Assembly (NCBI GenBank): GCA_007844125.1
Contig: CM017569.1
Location: 6,969,964-7,033,963 of the forward strand
Source of the DNA: Sinonovacula constricta
Lineage: Eukaryota > Mollusca > Bivalvia > Cardiida > Solecurtidae
Length of the DNA: 64,000 nucleotides
Direction of reading: 5' to 3'
The translations under genes and the position numbers were made by a program. Below, piece after piece: positions 35,024-49,807 of this stretch (within the stretch, counting starts at the first letter, position 1; the number at the start of each line of letters is the position of its first letter). The notes under the pieces are model-generated. The model did not search any database and was not told where the DNA came from. It saw only the letters and a list, made by a program, of their open reading frames with translations.

Positions 35024-38000
35024 ACTTTTTGTTTCAGAGTATTTAGCAATAGGTCTTGTTAAATGGCATGCAGTTGCAATCAATTAACTAAGATTGTGTA
35101 TTGCTTATTAATATATAAATATATCATGAAAAGGGCTGATAATAAAACCTCGCATTTGTTCAGGAAGATTGGATCTATATAATACATTTGTGCGGTACTA
35201 AGGCCCGACATGCAGAAGTCTTTCTCAGTTGAGATTTTTTCTTAGTTATATTGATATAAATTCTAGGAATACACTTATCCTACTATTTAATACTTCACTG
35301 TAGTATCTTTCAGTGAAAATGTTTCATCGTGTTTCTCTTAAAATATCCCTGTTATTAAAGATTGAGCTTGAAAATGGGGTTTGTTGACTGTATTTATCAT
35401 TATATGTGGTATTTCTCACATGATACGTGAAACATCGCGTCCGGAAGTGAACGGATACTACTAATTCCGGTAGCGATCAAGTCGACTTCCAGTTCTAATG
35501 TACATAGTTCACGGTATGTAACTCAGTTACACTATAGGTATAAGTCGACGTTAAGTAACACACTTATGCCATTATTTTTCACTTTGAAATACATGCAGAT
35601 TGGTTTTAAAGTAGCAATTCTATTTTCTGTACATCAAGTTGTTTTATTAAATAACGACGTGATGATTTTTTAATGTAAGCAGTCATCTGTCAGTTAAAAT
35701 GAAAAGTTGATCGCGATCAATAAAATCAGTAAACTATTATCTGTACCTACAGCCAAGTGTTTATCTGAGAGTATAATTTTTATCGTTAAAACAATGAAGC
35801 AGGAAAATAGTTCTGAAATAAAACTTGGCGAGATCTAAACACCACTTTTGACTATATTAAAAAATGACGCGTTTAGGAATAGCGTCTATATCGTCATGAC
35901 GTCAACATCTATTATGTTTGTATCCCCAATTACACGTTATTCTATGTTCTTCAATGTGATCTTTCACATTCTTGCATTAGTTGTTATGTTTATGCACACA
36001 AATGGTGTGTAATGGTTACTTATATTGTTCTACAAGTCTTTTTATAGGGATAAAGGTTTTGTAAAAAAATTCTGCAAATCTAGTATCTCGTTTTCGTTTG
36101 CATTAGTAAATAAGAAAACTAATTTCCTGTAAAATTCTAGGACTTGATTCGTTTCATTAATATCATACAACGCCGTAATGATAATGACAGTCTTCTATTA
36201 AAGGATTTATTCAGTGTGTCCAACTGTCCATGCCAGTCATATTCTAAGAGTGAAAACTTTTAAGAAAACTTTTCTGTTGCCTTGTTAATTTCACTACTTG
36301 ATCGGGATTAAGATACTGTCAACACATCTACGATTGTTTCAAAGAGTAAACACACAATAATAACCACCACATCACAACTTTTTATCAGAGAAGAGAATAC
36401 AGCGTGGCGAGTTACATTCTTAAAACAGCTTGGAACCATAAGGATATCACTTCCGGTATTGGCCTCATCAAAACTCATTGTGATGAAAACTTTTAGGGGA
36501 TGGAAAACGCAAATGAGACATGAAGTCGAACCTTAGAGTTGTTCTTGTCCGCATTAAATCAACATTAGTTGCTGTGTGGGATTTTCTGTTTTAGAAAAAT
36601 GGATATATTTTCGTCTCAAATAAAATATAAAACTATGAAGAAGAAAAAAAAAACACTGATAAAAATTGAATTTCGGATTCCAGAAGAGTTCCGGTTGGTA
36701 CGGGTAATAGGAACCACAAGGCGAGGTCCATTTCCGGTAGCGGTTAACATGCCGCCTCTGCATAACATTGCAGCAGACAAAAGATACGTCTAGATGCTAG
36801 TCTTGCTTTTCTTGTTACCAAATAAACCTGGAATTAAACAAACATATTTATGAATGAGATGAAACGAATAACCAACTCATTTTGCAGACAGCTTTAATCG
36901 CTGACGTCTGCACTTTCTAAGCAAAGTAGTTGTTTACATGTATGTGTTTTAATATACATGTTAATATGGCTGTGCAGTTTCTATATTAAATGATACACAT
37001 CCTTTGTTATTGTTACGAGATGTATGTATAGTTCAATGTCATATAGAATAAATTGAGTTACATGCTGACACGTCATTAGACAGAGAAATGGGAATCACTT
37101 GATAATAAATCATCTGGAGTCAACATTTGGTTAAGACGCCGAGCAACAAAGTTGGTTCTAACAAATCGTGACTTATTTTAGATACATGTAAAAATAACCC
37201 ATTCAAAGGAAATGGTATCAACTTAAGTGAAATATGAAGTGTCAAAACAACACACGCTAAATATCAAACACAATCTCTTCCAACTATTTTTAGCAAATAA
37301 CAAAACACACACACACGCATAAACGCACACACGCACGCAGGCAGACATGCACAAACAGTATCATTAGTTGAATATAACGCCCAACGTCCTATTTAAGAAT
37401 ATCGCATATTATACAATCATGAACAGTTCACTTGGTATACATTGTGATAGGCACTAAAAATTACTTGACTGACTTTGTAGATAATACTATTGAACGATAC
37501 ACACCTGTAAACACCAGTTTCTTCAAATATATAGATATAAGCACACAGCAGTGTCGAGTCAGTTTAACATAATGTATACGACTGACTCTCTAAATCATAA
37601 TTCTATTTAATTATAACATTTTAAAGATAGTTTATTTTAGTCCTGTTGTGTCCTCGAAATGACGCGCTCAGTCTTAGTTGGTTCCCTCTTCATTCGGCGC
37701 ATATAGTCATTATGCATGCATGCAGAAACTGATACAAATGTTAATGAATGAAACTTTATGATGCCAATTCATAGACTGGTCAGTCTAGAAAAGAAGCTAA
37801 TATTGCATGATATTGACTGCAACTTTCAGAAGCCGCTGTGTATTTTTATAATAACAAATGCAAGAATGAATGAAGCACGATGTTTCCATTTCCAATTAGT
37901 GAAAGGGATAAATTAAAGTCAAACAAAGGGAATTCTATTTATTGCATGAGAATCTATGTACATTGCCTTTCTTATCATTGACTAGAGTGTAATTTTGATT

Positions 38001-39650
38001 ATTTCCATGATTTATTGAATGCTATTATCATCAGCGATCCTCACTTAGGAAAAACGACTTAGAAAACGGCACAACAACATACAATTGCAAATGTGCTCAC
38101 TCTGGATAGTGCTAACTATTGTCATGAAAACTGAAGTGGGACCAGATAGGCGTTGGAGATATATTGTCTTCGTCATTCTTGCAGCACGCATTGTTTCAAT
38201 CGGTCTCAAATGGAAAAGATACCAATAAAATAGAAAGTTAAGCGTTTAACACTTACTCTCGGCATCATTGATATCATTGATGACTAAGGTTGGGTTAAAC
38301 TCTGCGAAAAATGCACCTAAAACAGTTCAATGTAAAGGACCAACTTCAGATTATGATAAGCTAAGATAATTAAGCCGAGGGACGAAGTTTGTTGCTACTT
38401 TCGTAATTAGGAGACCCGTACCTAAGTGCATGTATTATCATCACCAAGACGGAACTTCTTGGTGTAAAACGACAAGGTAAAGATAGGATTGGCAAAAATT
38501 CAGAAACTACAAACATTACGCCCTTCAATTCAATGTTAATGCAAAGATAGAAGAAGACGAATAAAAACTATATCTATTTTCTGATAATATTCAAGCCGAG
38601 TTAATTAGAATATTTTTAATGGCAATGTTATAATATTTAACTATTTTATCTTTGTCCCATATCTCTATGATTGTATGTTTATAGGGTAGGGGAGTTACCG
38701 CGCTAGATTCTGAGCTGTATTGTGGGTAGGTTAACCTGACGTTGTACCGATAGTTCGCGCAAGGGTATAATATGCAATCCGAATTACATAACATCATGTA
38801 CCAGAAAAAAGTTATCAGCAAAAATATTCACGCGTTTTATTTGCACGTCTATCTAGCATTGAAAATCATAATTAAGAACGTTATCGGGGCGATCTCGAAA
38901 CTATTTTGTTATATTTTATCCGGAGCCTACAATTTAAGTTGATAGACCTTCTTTGATGCCCCGGGTCCCTGGATAAGGAACAAACCCGACTAATATTGTG
39001 GCGGATAAGAACATTAGCTGACTGATAAACCAGCGAGCCCGCCTTCAGTATTAGAGTCGCTGGAAGGAAACTTTTCAAGAATGACTTCCGCACGATTATT
39101 ATTGTAAAACGATTGATTGATTGCTGAAATTGTTTCTATAAATTTCTTATTTTATCAATCTATAAGTTTAATAAAAGTGTTTCAAATACACCTGCAACAT
39201 TTGTTTTAATATGTAAGAAATTTAACATGGCCCGGGACAGAGGTATTCACGAGCTAGTAAAAAGTAAAAAAATTGAAGACGAGACACAAATAGAGCAAAT
39301 CCAACAGTTACCGTATTGGAACGGTCGATCGGCAAAGAGGCCATCTAGGGGTGCGATAATGGTTTTACAGAACTCTTACCTTGCACTCCCTGAGGGGTTT
39401 CTAAAATGTAAGCGATAAAAAGGAAATATACCGTATTGAAACAAAACTATCCAAGTCATGACCTACTCTCAGAGCTAACTTATGGAGTCATTAAAAAGAA
39501 GTAGTATCCGCATGTGTTTGGGCGAGGGAAAAGGTGACATTTTTATTAGAATAACTACATACAAATCTATACCAAAGTATTATGTTTAAATCAATGCCAG
39601 AGAAGAAAGGTAACTGAGTTTAGCATCTTGTTCATGTGTCGATAGAACTG
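35024..39650. other. intergenic DNA, no gene seen
   Basis: AT-rich. A perfect CRE (TGACGTCA) lies at 35897-35904 and a CA/CG-rich short tract at about 37303-37350. A 63-aa plus-strand open frame at 39227-39418 has balanced composition but matches nothing I recognise. Confidence 0.55.
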
Positions 39651-39777
39651 ATGTGTAACAGTATCTATACCATCGTCGGGTAATGTGTAACAGTATCTAT
39701 ACCATCGTCGGGCAATGTGTAACAGTATCTATACCATCGTCGGGCAATGTGTAACAGTATCTATACCATCGCCGGGC
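39651..39777. repeat. 32-bp tandem repeat, four copies
   Basis: Units start at 39651, 39683, 39715 and 39747 and contain ATGTGTAACAGTATCTATAC then CATCGTCGGG. They are nearly identical, so the expansion is recent. Confidence 0.95.
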
Positions 39778-40700
39778 ACCCACGACCGACACATTCCGTT
39801 ACTCTCTATTCATCGACCGTATTTAGTTCACTTTTCGCCATTTCTGGTAATGATATTTCATTGGTTGCTTCATAAAACGATGAAGATTTCAATCCAATGA
39901 CAAAGCTCGTTCTTTGATTGTTTTGCCAGACTTGTCAAAATGGCGACGTCATTGTTATACGTCTAGTCTACTTATTGAAGAGTATGGATTTTGTATGCAG
40001 TATTATGATTCTTGTTCTATTCAGGTCGATAAGACGACGGAAAAATTACCAATAAACCCACGGTCGACGAATGTTGCAGAACGGAATAGTCGAGTGTGGG
40101 TATCCGACGATGTATCTATACATAAATCAATCTTTTTATGACCTGTTCCATTTTATTGCAATAAACCTGTCGACAGTTTAAATCACTTTCCAATGTAAGC
40201 AAGGCAGCTGTGCACGCACCATGGTATCGGTATAACTATAATAATTGGGCTTAACAATTGCGTGAAACCAGCAGGTGGCCGGACGTCGCTAGTCACTGAT
40301 GTTAAAGCTGATATTTTTCATCATAACTTCGCATTTCTATGATAATATAATATATATTTTATGCAAGTTGCATGTGATGAGACGACGTAATGCGTTCAAG
40401 AAGTACAATCTTTGTCTGTCCGGTTATTTTAGTTGTCCTCTTTAATTATTCTGCTTGTCAGTAGCATTTCTTGGCTTACATGTATGAAATTACACAAAGC
40501 TTTGGCGGCTTGTAGTGATAGGAAATGCTGAGAATCATGGATCTTACTGATGCAGTATTTGTAGTATCTACCCTTGTTGATTTTGCTTGCTCTTCACTAT
40601 TATGAGGAGGATTCGCTGTTAACTTGTTTTAAGGTAGTTTTTATGTTATTTGGAAAACAAAATGTGGCCTCCGCCTTATCTCTTGATTAAAACAAAGGTA

Positions 40701-41395
40701 TACAATGAAGTTTCCCGATGAGCATAGAAATACAACGTAATTTTCCTGACGAGCATAGCAATTCAACGTACTTTCCTGACGAGCATAGCTATGCAACGTA
40801 GTTTCCTGGCGAGCAAGCATAGCAATACAACGTACTTTCACGACAAGCAAGCACAGCAATACACTTTACTTTCCTTACGCGCGTAGCAATACAACGTACT
40901 TTTCTGACAAGTAAGCATTGCAATGCAACGTGGTTTCCTGACGAGCAAGCATTGCAATACAACATACTTTCCTGACGGGCATAGCAATACAACGTAGGTT
41001 CCTGACGAGCAAGCACAGTAATACAACGTTGGTTCCTGACAAGAAAGCATAGCAATACAACGTAGGTTCCTGACGAGCATTGAAATACAACGTGGTTTCC
41101 TGACAATTGACAAGCATAGAAATACAACGTTGTTTCCTGGCGAGCATAGCAATACAACGTAGTTTCCTGACGAGCATAGCAATTCAACGTAGGTTCCTGA
41201 CGAGCAAGCATAGCAATACAGTGTAGGTTACTGACGAGCATTGAAATACAACGTGGTTTCCTGACAACTGACAAGCATAGCAATACAACGTAGTTTCAAG
41301 TAGAGCAGGGAAATACAACGTAGGTTACTGACGAGCATAGCAATACAACGTAGTTTCCTGTAGAACATAGAAATACATCGTACTTCCCTGACGTG
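40701..41395. repeat. ~30-34-bp minisatellite (~22 copies)
   Basis: Units built on TTTCCTGACGAGCATAGCAA followed by TACAACGTAG, with a variable AGCA insertion that makes 34-base units. Overlapping minus-strand open frames in several registers (motifs such as LYCYARQE, Cys-rich) arise from the repeat and are not taken as genes. Confidence 0.95.
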
Positions 41396-44300
41396 CGCTT
41401 TCCAATTTGTGAAACTCAATTACAAATTCATTACATATAGTCTCATACTGTCATAATTTGTAATATCAAGATTTTTTTTATTTGTGTTGTCTAGGATCGA
41501 ACGCAAAACGTTCACATGAGTGGATCCAAACAGCCTTACAGACATGCAAAAATATAACTCGAAAAAATCTTTTGCATGAAATACGAGTATCATGTATTTA
41601 TGGTTGTTGCCTACCAAGACTTTGTAGATAATACTAAATAGTACTAAATACCGATACAAACACTGAAGAACCCTTTTGTGGTGAAAAGGTTTGTCGGGCT
41701 CTGATGCTAACAACAAAGACTCGCCAACTTATAAATCCCACGTGTCTTAAATATGTAGGGAACCATTTAATGGACAGCGCTGAAGTGATATGTATATTAA
41801 ATAGAAGTGGGCCCTAATATACGGCATTTTCAAGAGCATCTCCATCTGTCTGTTGTACGACTTCGCAGCTGTTAGAAAGGAAGCTTTCACAACTCTGCTA
41901 CAATAAGGCCTTGTAAACAAGAGAATCAAGACCACATCTATAGGTTTCCCAAGTTCATTGGCATAGCTTTCAGTAAAAGTTTTTAATTTCTGTTTCGTTG
42001 AATTTTTTACAATAAGACACGTGCATAACTCAGCAAAAAGCATTTTTTTAAACAGTATACATTAATACAAGCAAAACTGGGATTCTATTATTTTTTATGC
42101 GTTTTTGAGATCTCAAAATATATTATTTTAGTTAATGACCACAAGCATCTTAAAGGAAACATTAGCAAAACAAACAAACAAACAAACAAACAACAAGAAA
42201 AGAAAGAACAATAACTACAACAATTAGCAATCAAAAACACCGAGTTTGAGTAATGACCCTCGGTATCTGTGTTAAAATAAAAATAACTTTAAAATAATTT
42301 GTTCTGATATTAATTTAAAAAGCATCCGCTTTTTATAGCTTACTATGATGCGTTGTTTATTCTACATGTGGGAGAAAGGTTGTTACTTTTATGAGAAATT
42401 CACATAATAACACAAATATGAACCATTTATCCCTGACGAAAATGCATCCAGACACGTATTAACAAATCAAACAGTACTCTGACCGCAAATGTGGCTTCTT
42501 TCATTTGAAATCTACGTGACACCAGCAAAAATACATACGAACCTTTTTAACATGGCATTTTTATCGGGCATATTACATTAAATTATTACTTGAAAATACC
42601 CTTGCATAAAAAGGTAACACTTCGTAAGTTTACAGGCATGTCATTTTTGACAATTCAAGGGTTATCCACTGTTTACAAACTGTTTTGAGTAGCATAAGTC
42701 AATTCAAAACTCATAATTCTAATGAGTGTCGACTGATTTGTTACAGATAAAATCGAACGCTAGTGTCAGTGTTGACAAAATGGCCATGCAGTCAGTTTAA
42801 CCAAAGTGTTCTCCATTTTTCTATGATGAAGATAAAATCGAACGCGCCCTGTCAAGTCCAAGACGTAGCGGAGTTACGGTGCAGCGTAATTTTGACACGA
42901 CAGAAAAGTAATGATTTCTATTACGGACCTTCATAATTCCAGGACGCTATATGCCACAGGAACACCGAATACGATGATTTTCAGATAAGTTATTCACCCT
43001 TTGGCAAAACAATAACTTTTTTCGTTTTAATACGACTAGCCCGTTTTGCTATCTTCGTTTCATCGGATTCAGAGGGAATTAAGCATGTCTTCATTCCACA
43101 AAGTTATACCAGCCAAAAACTGTTATCTTGTATATTAATCTTAAATCATACGAAAGTTTACGAGGCGGCTTCCGAGCGCGCTCAACCAAGATACTCATCA
43201 TCGCATGCTATGTCGGCGGAGGAATACCGACCTCCTGTGATTCGGCAGCAAATTGGTCCTCAAATATTGCTCCGCAGATCTGCTGACAGATAAATGAGTC
43301 CGTAATAAAGATCAAACGATTTGAAATGTAGTCTGAAAAAAAAACTGAGAAAAAAATCCCCGCAGTATTCGGCTGATGGACTAAATAATCCCGTTTGTAG
43401 GGTTGTACTGAACGCAGAAACACGACTCACTCATTTATTTTATATTCGTTTATCGCCCAATATAAGTGGGTGAAGTTAATGCCAAGTTAATTCGCAGAAG
43501 GAGGGACTGCGGACATCCCTTTGGTAATAAACTCAATTATCAAACATGCTATCTTCCTATATATCTTCTTTCAAGACTGATTAGTCGTCAATGAATATGA
43601 TGAAGATGTCATATAAATACTGACAACCGAAGAAATAGTTTAACAGCGTGGAAGGGCAAAATTAAAAATGAATAACTTAACTATATGTTCATTTTTCCAT
43701 TTTGGCTTTATTCTATTTTGCAATCGGATGATCACGGCCTTGACTGCGTTTCCACTGAAATGTTTTTCAAATGACGTGACCTGACATTTATCGCACGTCG
43801 ATGTTTTATCTGCTGTATGGTTGTCAAACATTAAAGACAGCCCCAGATTGCATCCCAGGACTTCAGGGACAGTTATTATACGAAACGTCCACAAATATAA
43901 TTAATAAAAATGCAGGACCAAGTATTTATACGATTATAGCATTACTTTGCTTTTTCTGGTTCTGTTTGTATATACATGTATATTAAAAAAATCGCTATCA
44001 GATATCAAGAAATAAACCACTACATTATATTGTGTCAGTTACTTGTTTATTACAATCATTTCTTTGTTCATGAACGTCAGAATTATTGACTTTGTACTGT
44101 TTCACTTCTTGTTGGAAAGTGCCGGCTCAATTCGGATTAAATACAACTTCTGATTGTAAACGTTTTATAACAAAACGCGAGAAAAAAAGAATGTAAAATG
44201 GCTGCAAATATTGCTTAGAACAAAAGCATTAAAACACGTTCGCTTACTTTGTAAGAATACACAAATCAACGTAATAGCAAGTAATGAAGAACTACAGATG

Positions 44301-44440
44301 ACAGAATAGTTCATGACAAAGAAACCAGTTCAGTCAATGTGTAGATGTTAATTAAGGAACTATTGGGAATTTCGTAATCCTTTAAACTTTAGGGTTTAGG
44401 AATATACTTGCAATGGGAAAGTAGTAATCTTAGTAAAAAC

Positions 44441-44835
44441 ATTGAAAGTGTATATATAGTAGTGATAAACATATTTAAGTTATATACATATTGAAGTGAT
44501 ATACATATTCAAGTGATAAGCATATTAAAGAGTTAAGCATATTAAAGTGGTAAACCTATTGCGCGTGATAAGCATATTATTAAAGTGATTAACATATTGT
44601 TATGCTAGCCATATTGTTATGCTAGCCATATTGTTATGAAGCTATTTGAGTAATAAGTATACTGAGGTAATAAACATATTGAAGTTATATGTATATTGAA
44701 GTGATATGCATGTTGTAGTAATATGGTATTAAAGTGATAAACATATTGAAGTGATAAACATATTGAAATGATAAACATGTTAAAGTGATAAACATATTAA
44801 CGTGGTCGGCATATTGGAGTGAAACATATTTAAGG
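44441..44835. repeat. degenerate ~17-bp tandem repeat
   Basis: Many copies of AAGTGATAAACATATTG with variation (TTATATACATATT, GGTAAACCTATT, ATGCTAGCCATATTG). Divergent, so old. Confidence 0.85.
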
Positions 44836-45185
44836 TGTTGGTAGATTAGGGTTATGCAGTTTTTCTATGTATAGATACAGTTTAAACGATAAAGTCGAAA
44901 ACAGAAATGAAAATGAAACACTATATTATTATAATGACAATATATGTGCTATAAGGACTTTGACATTTCCAACATTATATTTAAAAACAACAACACGGTA
45001 GGTCTTGGGTTCACATTTGAGATTTTTACTGTATTCGTCGCCGAAAATACAAGTTGATTGGACTCACAGAAAAGGTTTTAGCAGTTTCTCAAAATGCAAA
45101 AATGAGTCTATTTGACTGCTGCATTTTAAAAGTTTTCTGGGACAGCATGCTTACAGACCTACCTCTGGTGATCGATCAATTTGGA

Positions 45186-45234
45186 CCCCCCCCCCCCCAC
45201 CCACACACACTTTTTGAATTTTTTTCCTGGATCC
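45186..45234 (-). repeat. GGATCCAGG / poly-G dispersed repeat end, second copy
   Basis: Thirteen C on the plus strand (45186-45198), then CA repeats and CCTGGATCC. On the minus strand it reads GGATCCAGG to poly-G, the mirror of the copy at 31958-32010. Confidence 0.45.
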
Positions 45235-46420
45235 TTTTTGAATAGTTAGGTTGTTTTAGGAATCAATTCAAGAGGAATTTGGAACCTCTTAGCACAGAAA
45301 CAACAACATAAATACTTACAATATTATCATTGTTTTCATATAAATAGTCTATTAACCATAGAAGGATCGCATAATTCTGTAATGGAAGAAAGTGGAAGTT
45401 TTCCTTAAGAATTGAAGTATTTATATTTAGTCACAATTGCGTCTTAAATTATATGTGAAAATGTGGAGGAGTCAGATGGAGATTTACATGACTAAGTTAC
45501 ACCATCGCCCACTTGAACTTGCCATAATAGTTTGCTATGTATCTTCACATGTAAAAACTAGCGTATCTAATGTAGGCGAATATTCGGATAGTACATTTAT
45601 AAAATACGCCCATCGGACTTACTCAAAATAATCTTTGAAAGAAAAAACACACTATGTGAAATATTTCGTTGACCGGAATGAAAATACTGAATAAATTTAT
45701 CTTCAAAGCTACCGTTTTGTAGCGTTGTTAACGCCGAGAACCCCAATATGCGGAATGCTTGTGGTTTATCTTCCCTATTCATAGCTCTTATACACTGGGA
45801 AAAATATAAAAGTTAATCAAGCCTGTTACTTCTAACGTATAAGGGGCGGGAAAAGAGGTGTTCTGTGGGAGTTTGTGTAAATTAATTGGTGGTGGGGTGA
45901 AAATTAACGGAGGTGCGGGCAAAGTACAAATTTGTGATGCGGAATGAAATAGTAGTTCTAAGAGCAGTTTATCTTTTATCTGTTGTCTGCACTGCTTTGC
46001 TGCCTCATATGATACTTGTTCTCATCTTTGCATTTAGTTCTTTGACTAAAATGAACAACAGAGCAGAACATAGTTTTATTCAGATTTGTACTCATGTACA
46101 TCATCGTATTATAAATACAATATACAAATATAGTATCCGGTACCGTTTCTTATCAATTTTTTATGTAGCTAAGCAAGGTGCTAACCAGGATTAGTTCCAA
46201 AGTATATATGTACCATAGAGTTAGATAAGTCAGCTCCCACAGGAAACAATCTTATCAGAATATGCACTTCTTGCTTCCGATTCTCTCTCAAAACACATGT
46301 ATTCCTTTCCTGTGGTTCTACCGTCAATTGTGTTAGGTATTTCTTCATTGAAATGGCTGCATATCACTATATAATGACCATAACTTGGTCGGTGTGATGT
46401 GTTTCTAAAATCAGGAAACG

Positions 46421-46486
46421 AAAATAAATTAAAATAAATAAATAAATAAATAAATAAATAACAACAACAACAACAACAACAACAAC

Positions 46487-46551
<65 letters not shown>

Positions 46552-46577
46552 TAAAAATAATGATGATGATGATGATG

Positions 46578-46656
<79 letters not shown>

Positions 46657-46680
46657 TAATAATAATAATAATAATAAAAA
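46421..46680. repeat. compound (AAAT)n-(CAA)n-(AAT)n-(GAT)n microsatellite
   Basis: AAAT repeats, then ACA triplets, then long AAT tracts split by GATGAT. Poly-Tyr, poly-Ile and poly-Leu open frames on the minus strand are artefacts. Confidence 0.96.
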
Positions 46681-49600
46681 ACCATTCCATGTAAGTAGCA
46701 ACATTTATAATTTTGCATGTTATAATAATATAATATATGTAATAATATGTAATATTATAGTATGTTATAATAGCAGAAGTGTAAAACTAAAGAGTAGTGC
46801 GGGGAAAGTAAAACTTCCGGTAGAGCTGATGAGGTTCTGATTATTATATGCTCCATCGATATAAAACTAGGGAGCTTTCTTTACAGGTCTAATGTCTTTC
46901 TAATGAATGCTTTAATTCATTTTATTACAAGGTATGAACTCTTGGCAAACTATCACAGACAGAATATAGCGGACTCGTTGTAAGGATTCACGTGCGATAC
47001 AGGTACATGAGGGTATATGATAATATTGTCTGTTTTTTTTTTTTCATATTGTAGACACGAATTTTAGTACAAGATATGTACAACTTTTTGCAAAACAACA
47101 AAAGCAACAACAACAAAGAAACAAAAAACAAAACAAAAAAACAACAACAAAATTTCGTACATTTTACCATTAAAAGATATTATAAAACAATATTATTGAC
47201 ATCTATGAAATCCACAGGAGCATTTTAATGGCCCGTTTCTTAATTTACTGCAATATTATAATTGTTTGTGAAGTTTCTGTAATTTAAGTAATGATACACT
47301 AGATAGTGATGGTGTATATATATTAGTGTAGTCTAAATTAACTGGGGACAATGGGAACTTAATAATTGTTCATCTATAGACTATTGTTCTGCTATTGAAA
47401 CATGTGGCTACATGTATTTACAATATCACTGCATTAGGGGAATATTTTATTTATACTTATAAGAGTTTAAAAGGGTCAAGGCTTTTTTCTTAAATATTTT
47501 TCCTCTTAAGATAAATGTAAATGAGTATATACATTATGAAGTATACTCATAAAGTGCAACACTCAATATTAGAGAGATTTTAGTGGAAGCTGGTTAATCC
47601 TAATCTACACGTTTAGCCTAGGACATATATTAACCATTAGTATTCCATTTAGGAAAGATAATTCTCTAAATCGTGCATTGTGTTGGCCACTAAATTTCAA
47701 GCTAGTGAAATACAATTTAGGCAAAATGGATTTAGCTATAAATAATTTATAATTTATATTGACAGACATAACTAACGAGACGTAAACTATCAACACGTCT
47801 TTCTAACAGAACTATTAACTGAATAAAAAAATAAATAAAGGCATGATTTCAACAATATAAAGCATTATTACAACAATTTATAACAGTATTGCAACGAATA
47901 AATGCAATTAGGTAAACATTTTGCTTGCTGTAGCTATGTTAAATTGTATAGTATCTAAAGTTAAAAGGTCATGACTGGACAGGTCAAGATACTGGTTGTA
48001 CGGTTGGATCTGAAACATCTTGATGCCAAATAACTGATTGTTAGATCAATGCTATTGTTTTATATATATCTGCCTTTGCACACGGTGCCAAACTAAATTT
48101 ATCTTATTTTGAAAAAAAACCACTAATCATAAGAATATTACTTCCAGTCCATCGCTCCTCCCCACTCTCCTCCCAAAACAACAACAACCACTACAACAAC
48201 AACAACAACAATAACACAAAACAAACAACAACAAACAAACAAACAACAACAGCAGCAGCAGCAAAAACAACACACACAAAAACAAAGCATACACACACAA
48301 TAAGATACACAGTGTCTAGGTCTTTGGTGAAAAATGAATAAATTCTTACAAAACGGCAAAAATTGATTGAATTTTAACTCAATAATAATCATATTCAATT
48401 CAACGGTGGAAACAAAACATTCTTTCTCATCAAAAATAAAAACAATAACTATCAAATTTCACCTTTCATCTGCGGAATTAAGATGTTTCTGCGGAACACC
48501 GTGAATACGATAAAGACAACGCCGACGCATCCGAAGCGTTCCAAATGCATACATTTGATTAAAGATGACTGACTGGAGCGGCTGTTTTCATTATATTTTC
48601 ATTACAGAGCTCAGTAATAGGGGCAAGGTAATTGAGAGAAGACTCAGTTCTTTCTATCACTGTCGGCGTGTCTGTTTTTGTTGATGATCGATGTTTTTAT
48701 TCTAGATGTCAAAAATAAGAGCTGGCGAACCCGTGTTTCCACTGACGGATCACGGGCATTTACGGCACCTCAATGGCCAGGCGGCATTTCACTGAAGTGG
48801 ACGCTATCCTTTTATCTTCCTTCTTGTGCATTATCTAATACAAGTGAGTTGTATATTATTATCTCCAGGCAATAAACAATGGCCGAACCACGGCTGATGT
48901 CTATGCCCGGCAAATATATTTAATCACGCAGAGTCTTGAAATATTTCCTCATTAACACTTCCGAAGATTTTGATGTAAAATAAAGTTTTTGTTATGATTT
49001 AAAATTAAAACGGGAATATTTATAAAGGATGGACTGTGCTCCTTGTCCCGATTGATTAAAATGTGAGACAGAACGATAGAAATAAAACACATTAAAACAT
49101 AACAATAAACAGCACAAATACAAGCAGCCTGCAATTTGCAACAGATCAGAGACCTCAATTTAGAGATTAAAACACATTGAAGGACGAGATAAGAGCGGAA
49201 AGTGATGTTGGTCAATCAGAACCATGTCTCGGAAATATGGAAATGGCTGCACATACTAGTGATCACTGCCGGGTTTTGCAATTAGCAAATATCATATAAT
49301 ATCTTCATCAATATTAGATAATGAAGTTTTCGTAAATAAGTTTGTTGATCGAGGCAGCCTTGCTCACCCAGCCCCGTTCCTAATGAATTTCAGGAGTTAA
49401 AAACAACGTCAATATGTAACCAGATACCAAAATATCTTTAAACATTTTATTTTTTACAACAGAAAACAGCTTTGAATCTTAAAATCTTGCAACGTACTTC
49501 TTGTAGAAAATACTTCAAATGCGAATGTGAAAAGGGCACGTACTTCAGTTTCTGCTTTCATAACTGGTTTCCTTGAAGTGGATTTGCAAGCACGGTAATG

Positions 49601-49807
49601 CATCACCCAGCGGGTGGGAAGTCGCCATCAGGTTGAAGGCAGCCCTACCTCATACAACACGTTCAGACTGTAAGAGTCTTCTTTGCAGATGGCGTCAGAG
49701 GGAGGGGCAGACGTAGCCGACCCGTAAGCTTCCAAGTATGAATATAGAGTATAAATTACCGTATGCTTCCGAAAATTTATACTTTTATCATCATCCTCAT
49801 TAACCTC
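46681..49807. other. intergenic DNA, no gene seen
   Basis: AT-rich with CAA-rich tracts at 47091-47152 and 48176-48262. A GC-richer stretch at 48470-48830 carries a 65-aa open frame of unknown meaning. Confidence 0.5.
48176..48262. repeat. (CAA)n/(CAG)n microsatellite
   Basis: CAA triplets with AAAC and CAG segments. Confidence 0.88.

Larger units (their letters stand above)
41396..46420. other. intergenic DNA, no gene seen
   Basis: Contains an (AAAC)n tract at 42167-42195, a degenerate 17-base tandem at 44441-44835 and a poly-C repeat end at 45186-45234. Two minus-strand open frames of 98 aa (41420-41716 and 41747-42043) match no family I know and have no start or splice support. Confidence 0.55.

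Noticed and set aside
41420..42043. Two adjacent 98-aa minus-strand frames as a split gene
   Set aside because: No recognisable domain, no splice signals linking them, AT-rich background. Length is within chance.
46230..46718. 162-aa Tyr-rich, Ile-rich and Leu-rich minus-strand proteins
   Set aside because: They translate an AAT microsatellite in three frames. Not genes.
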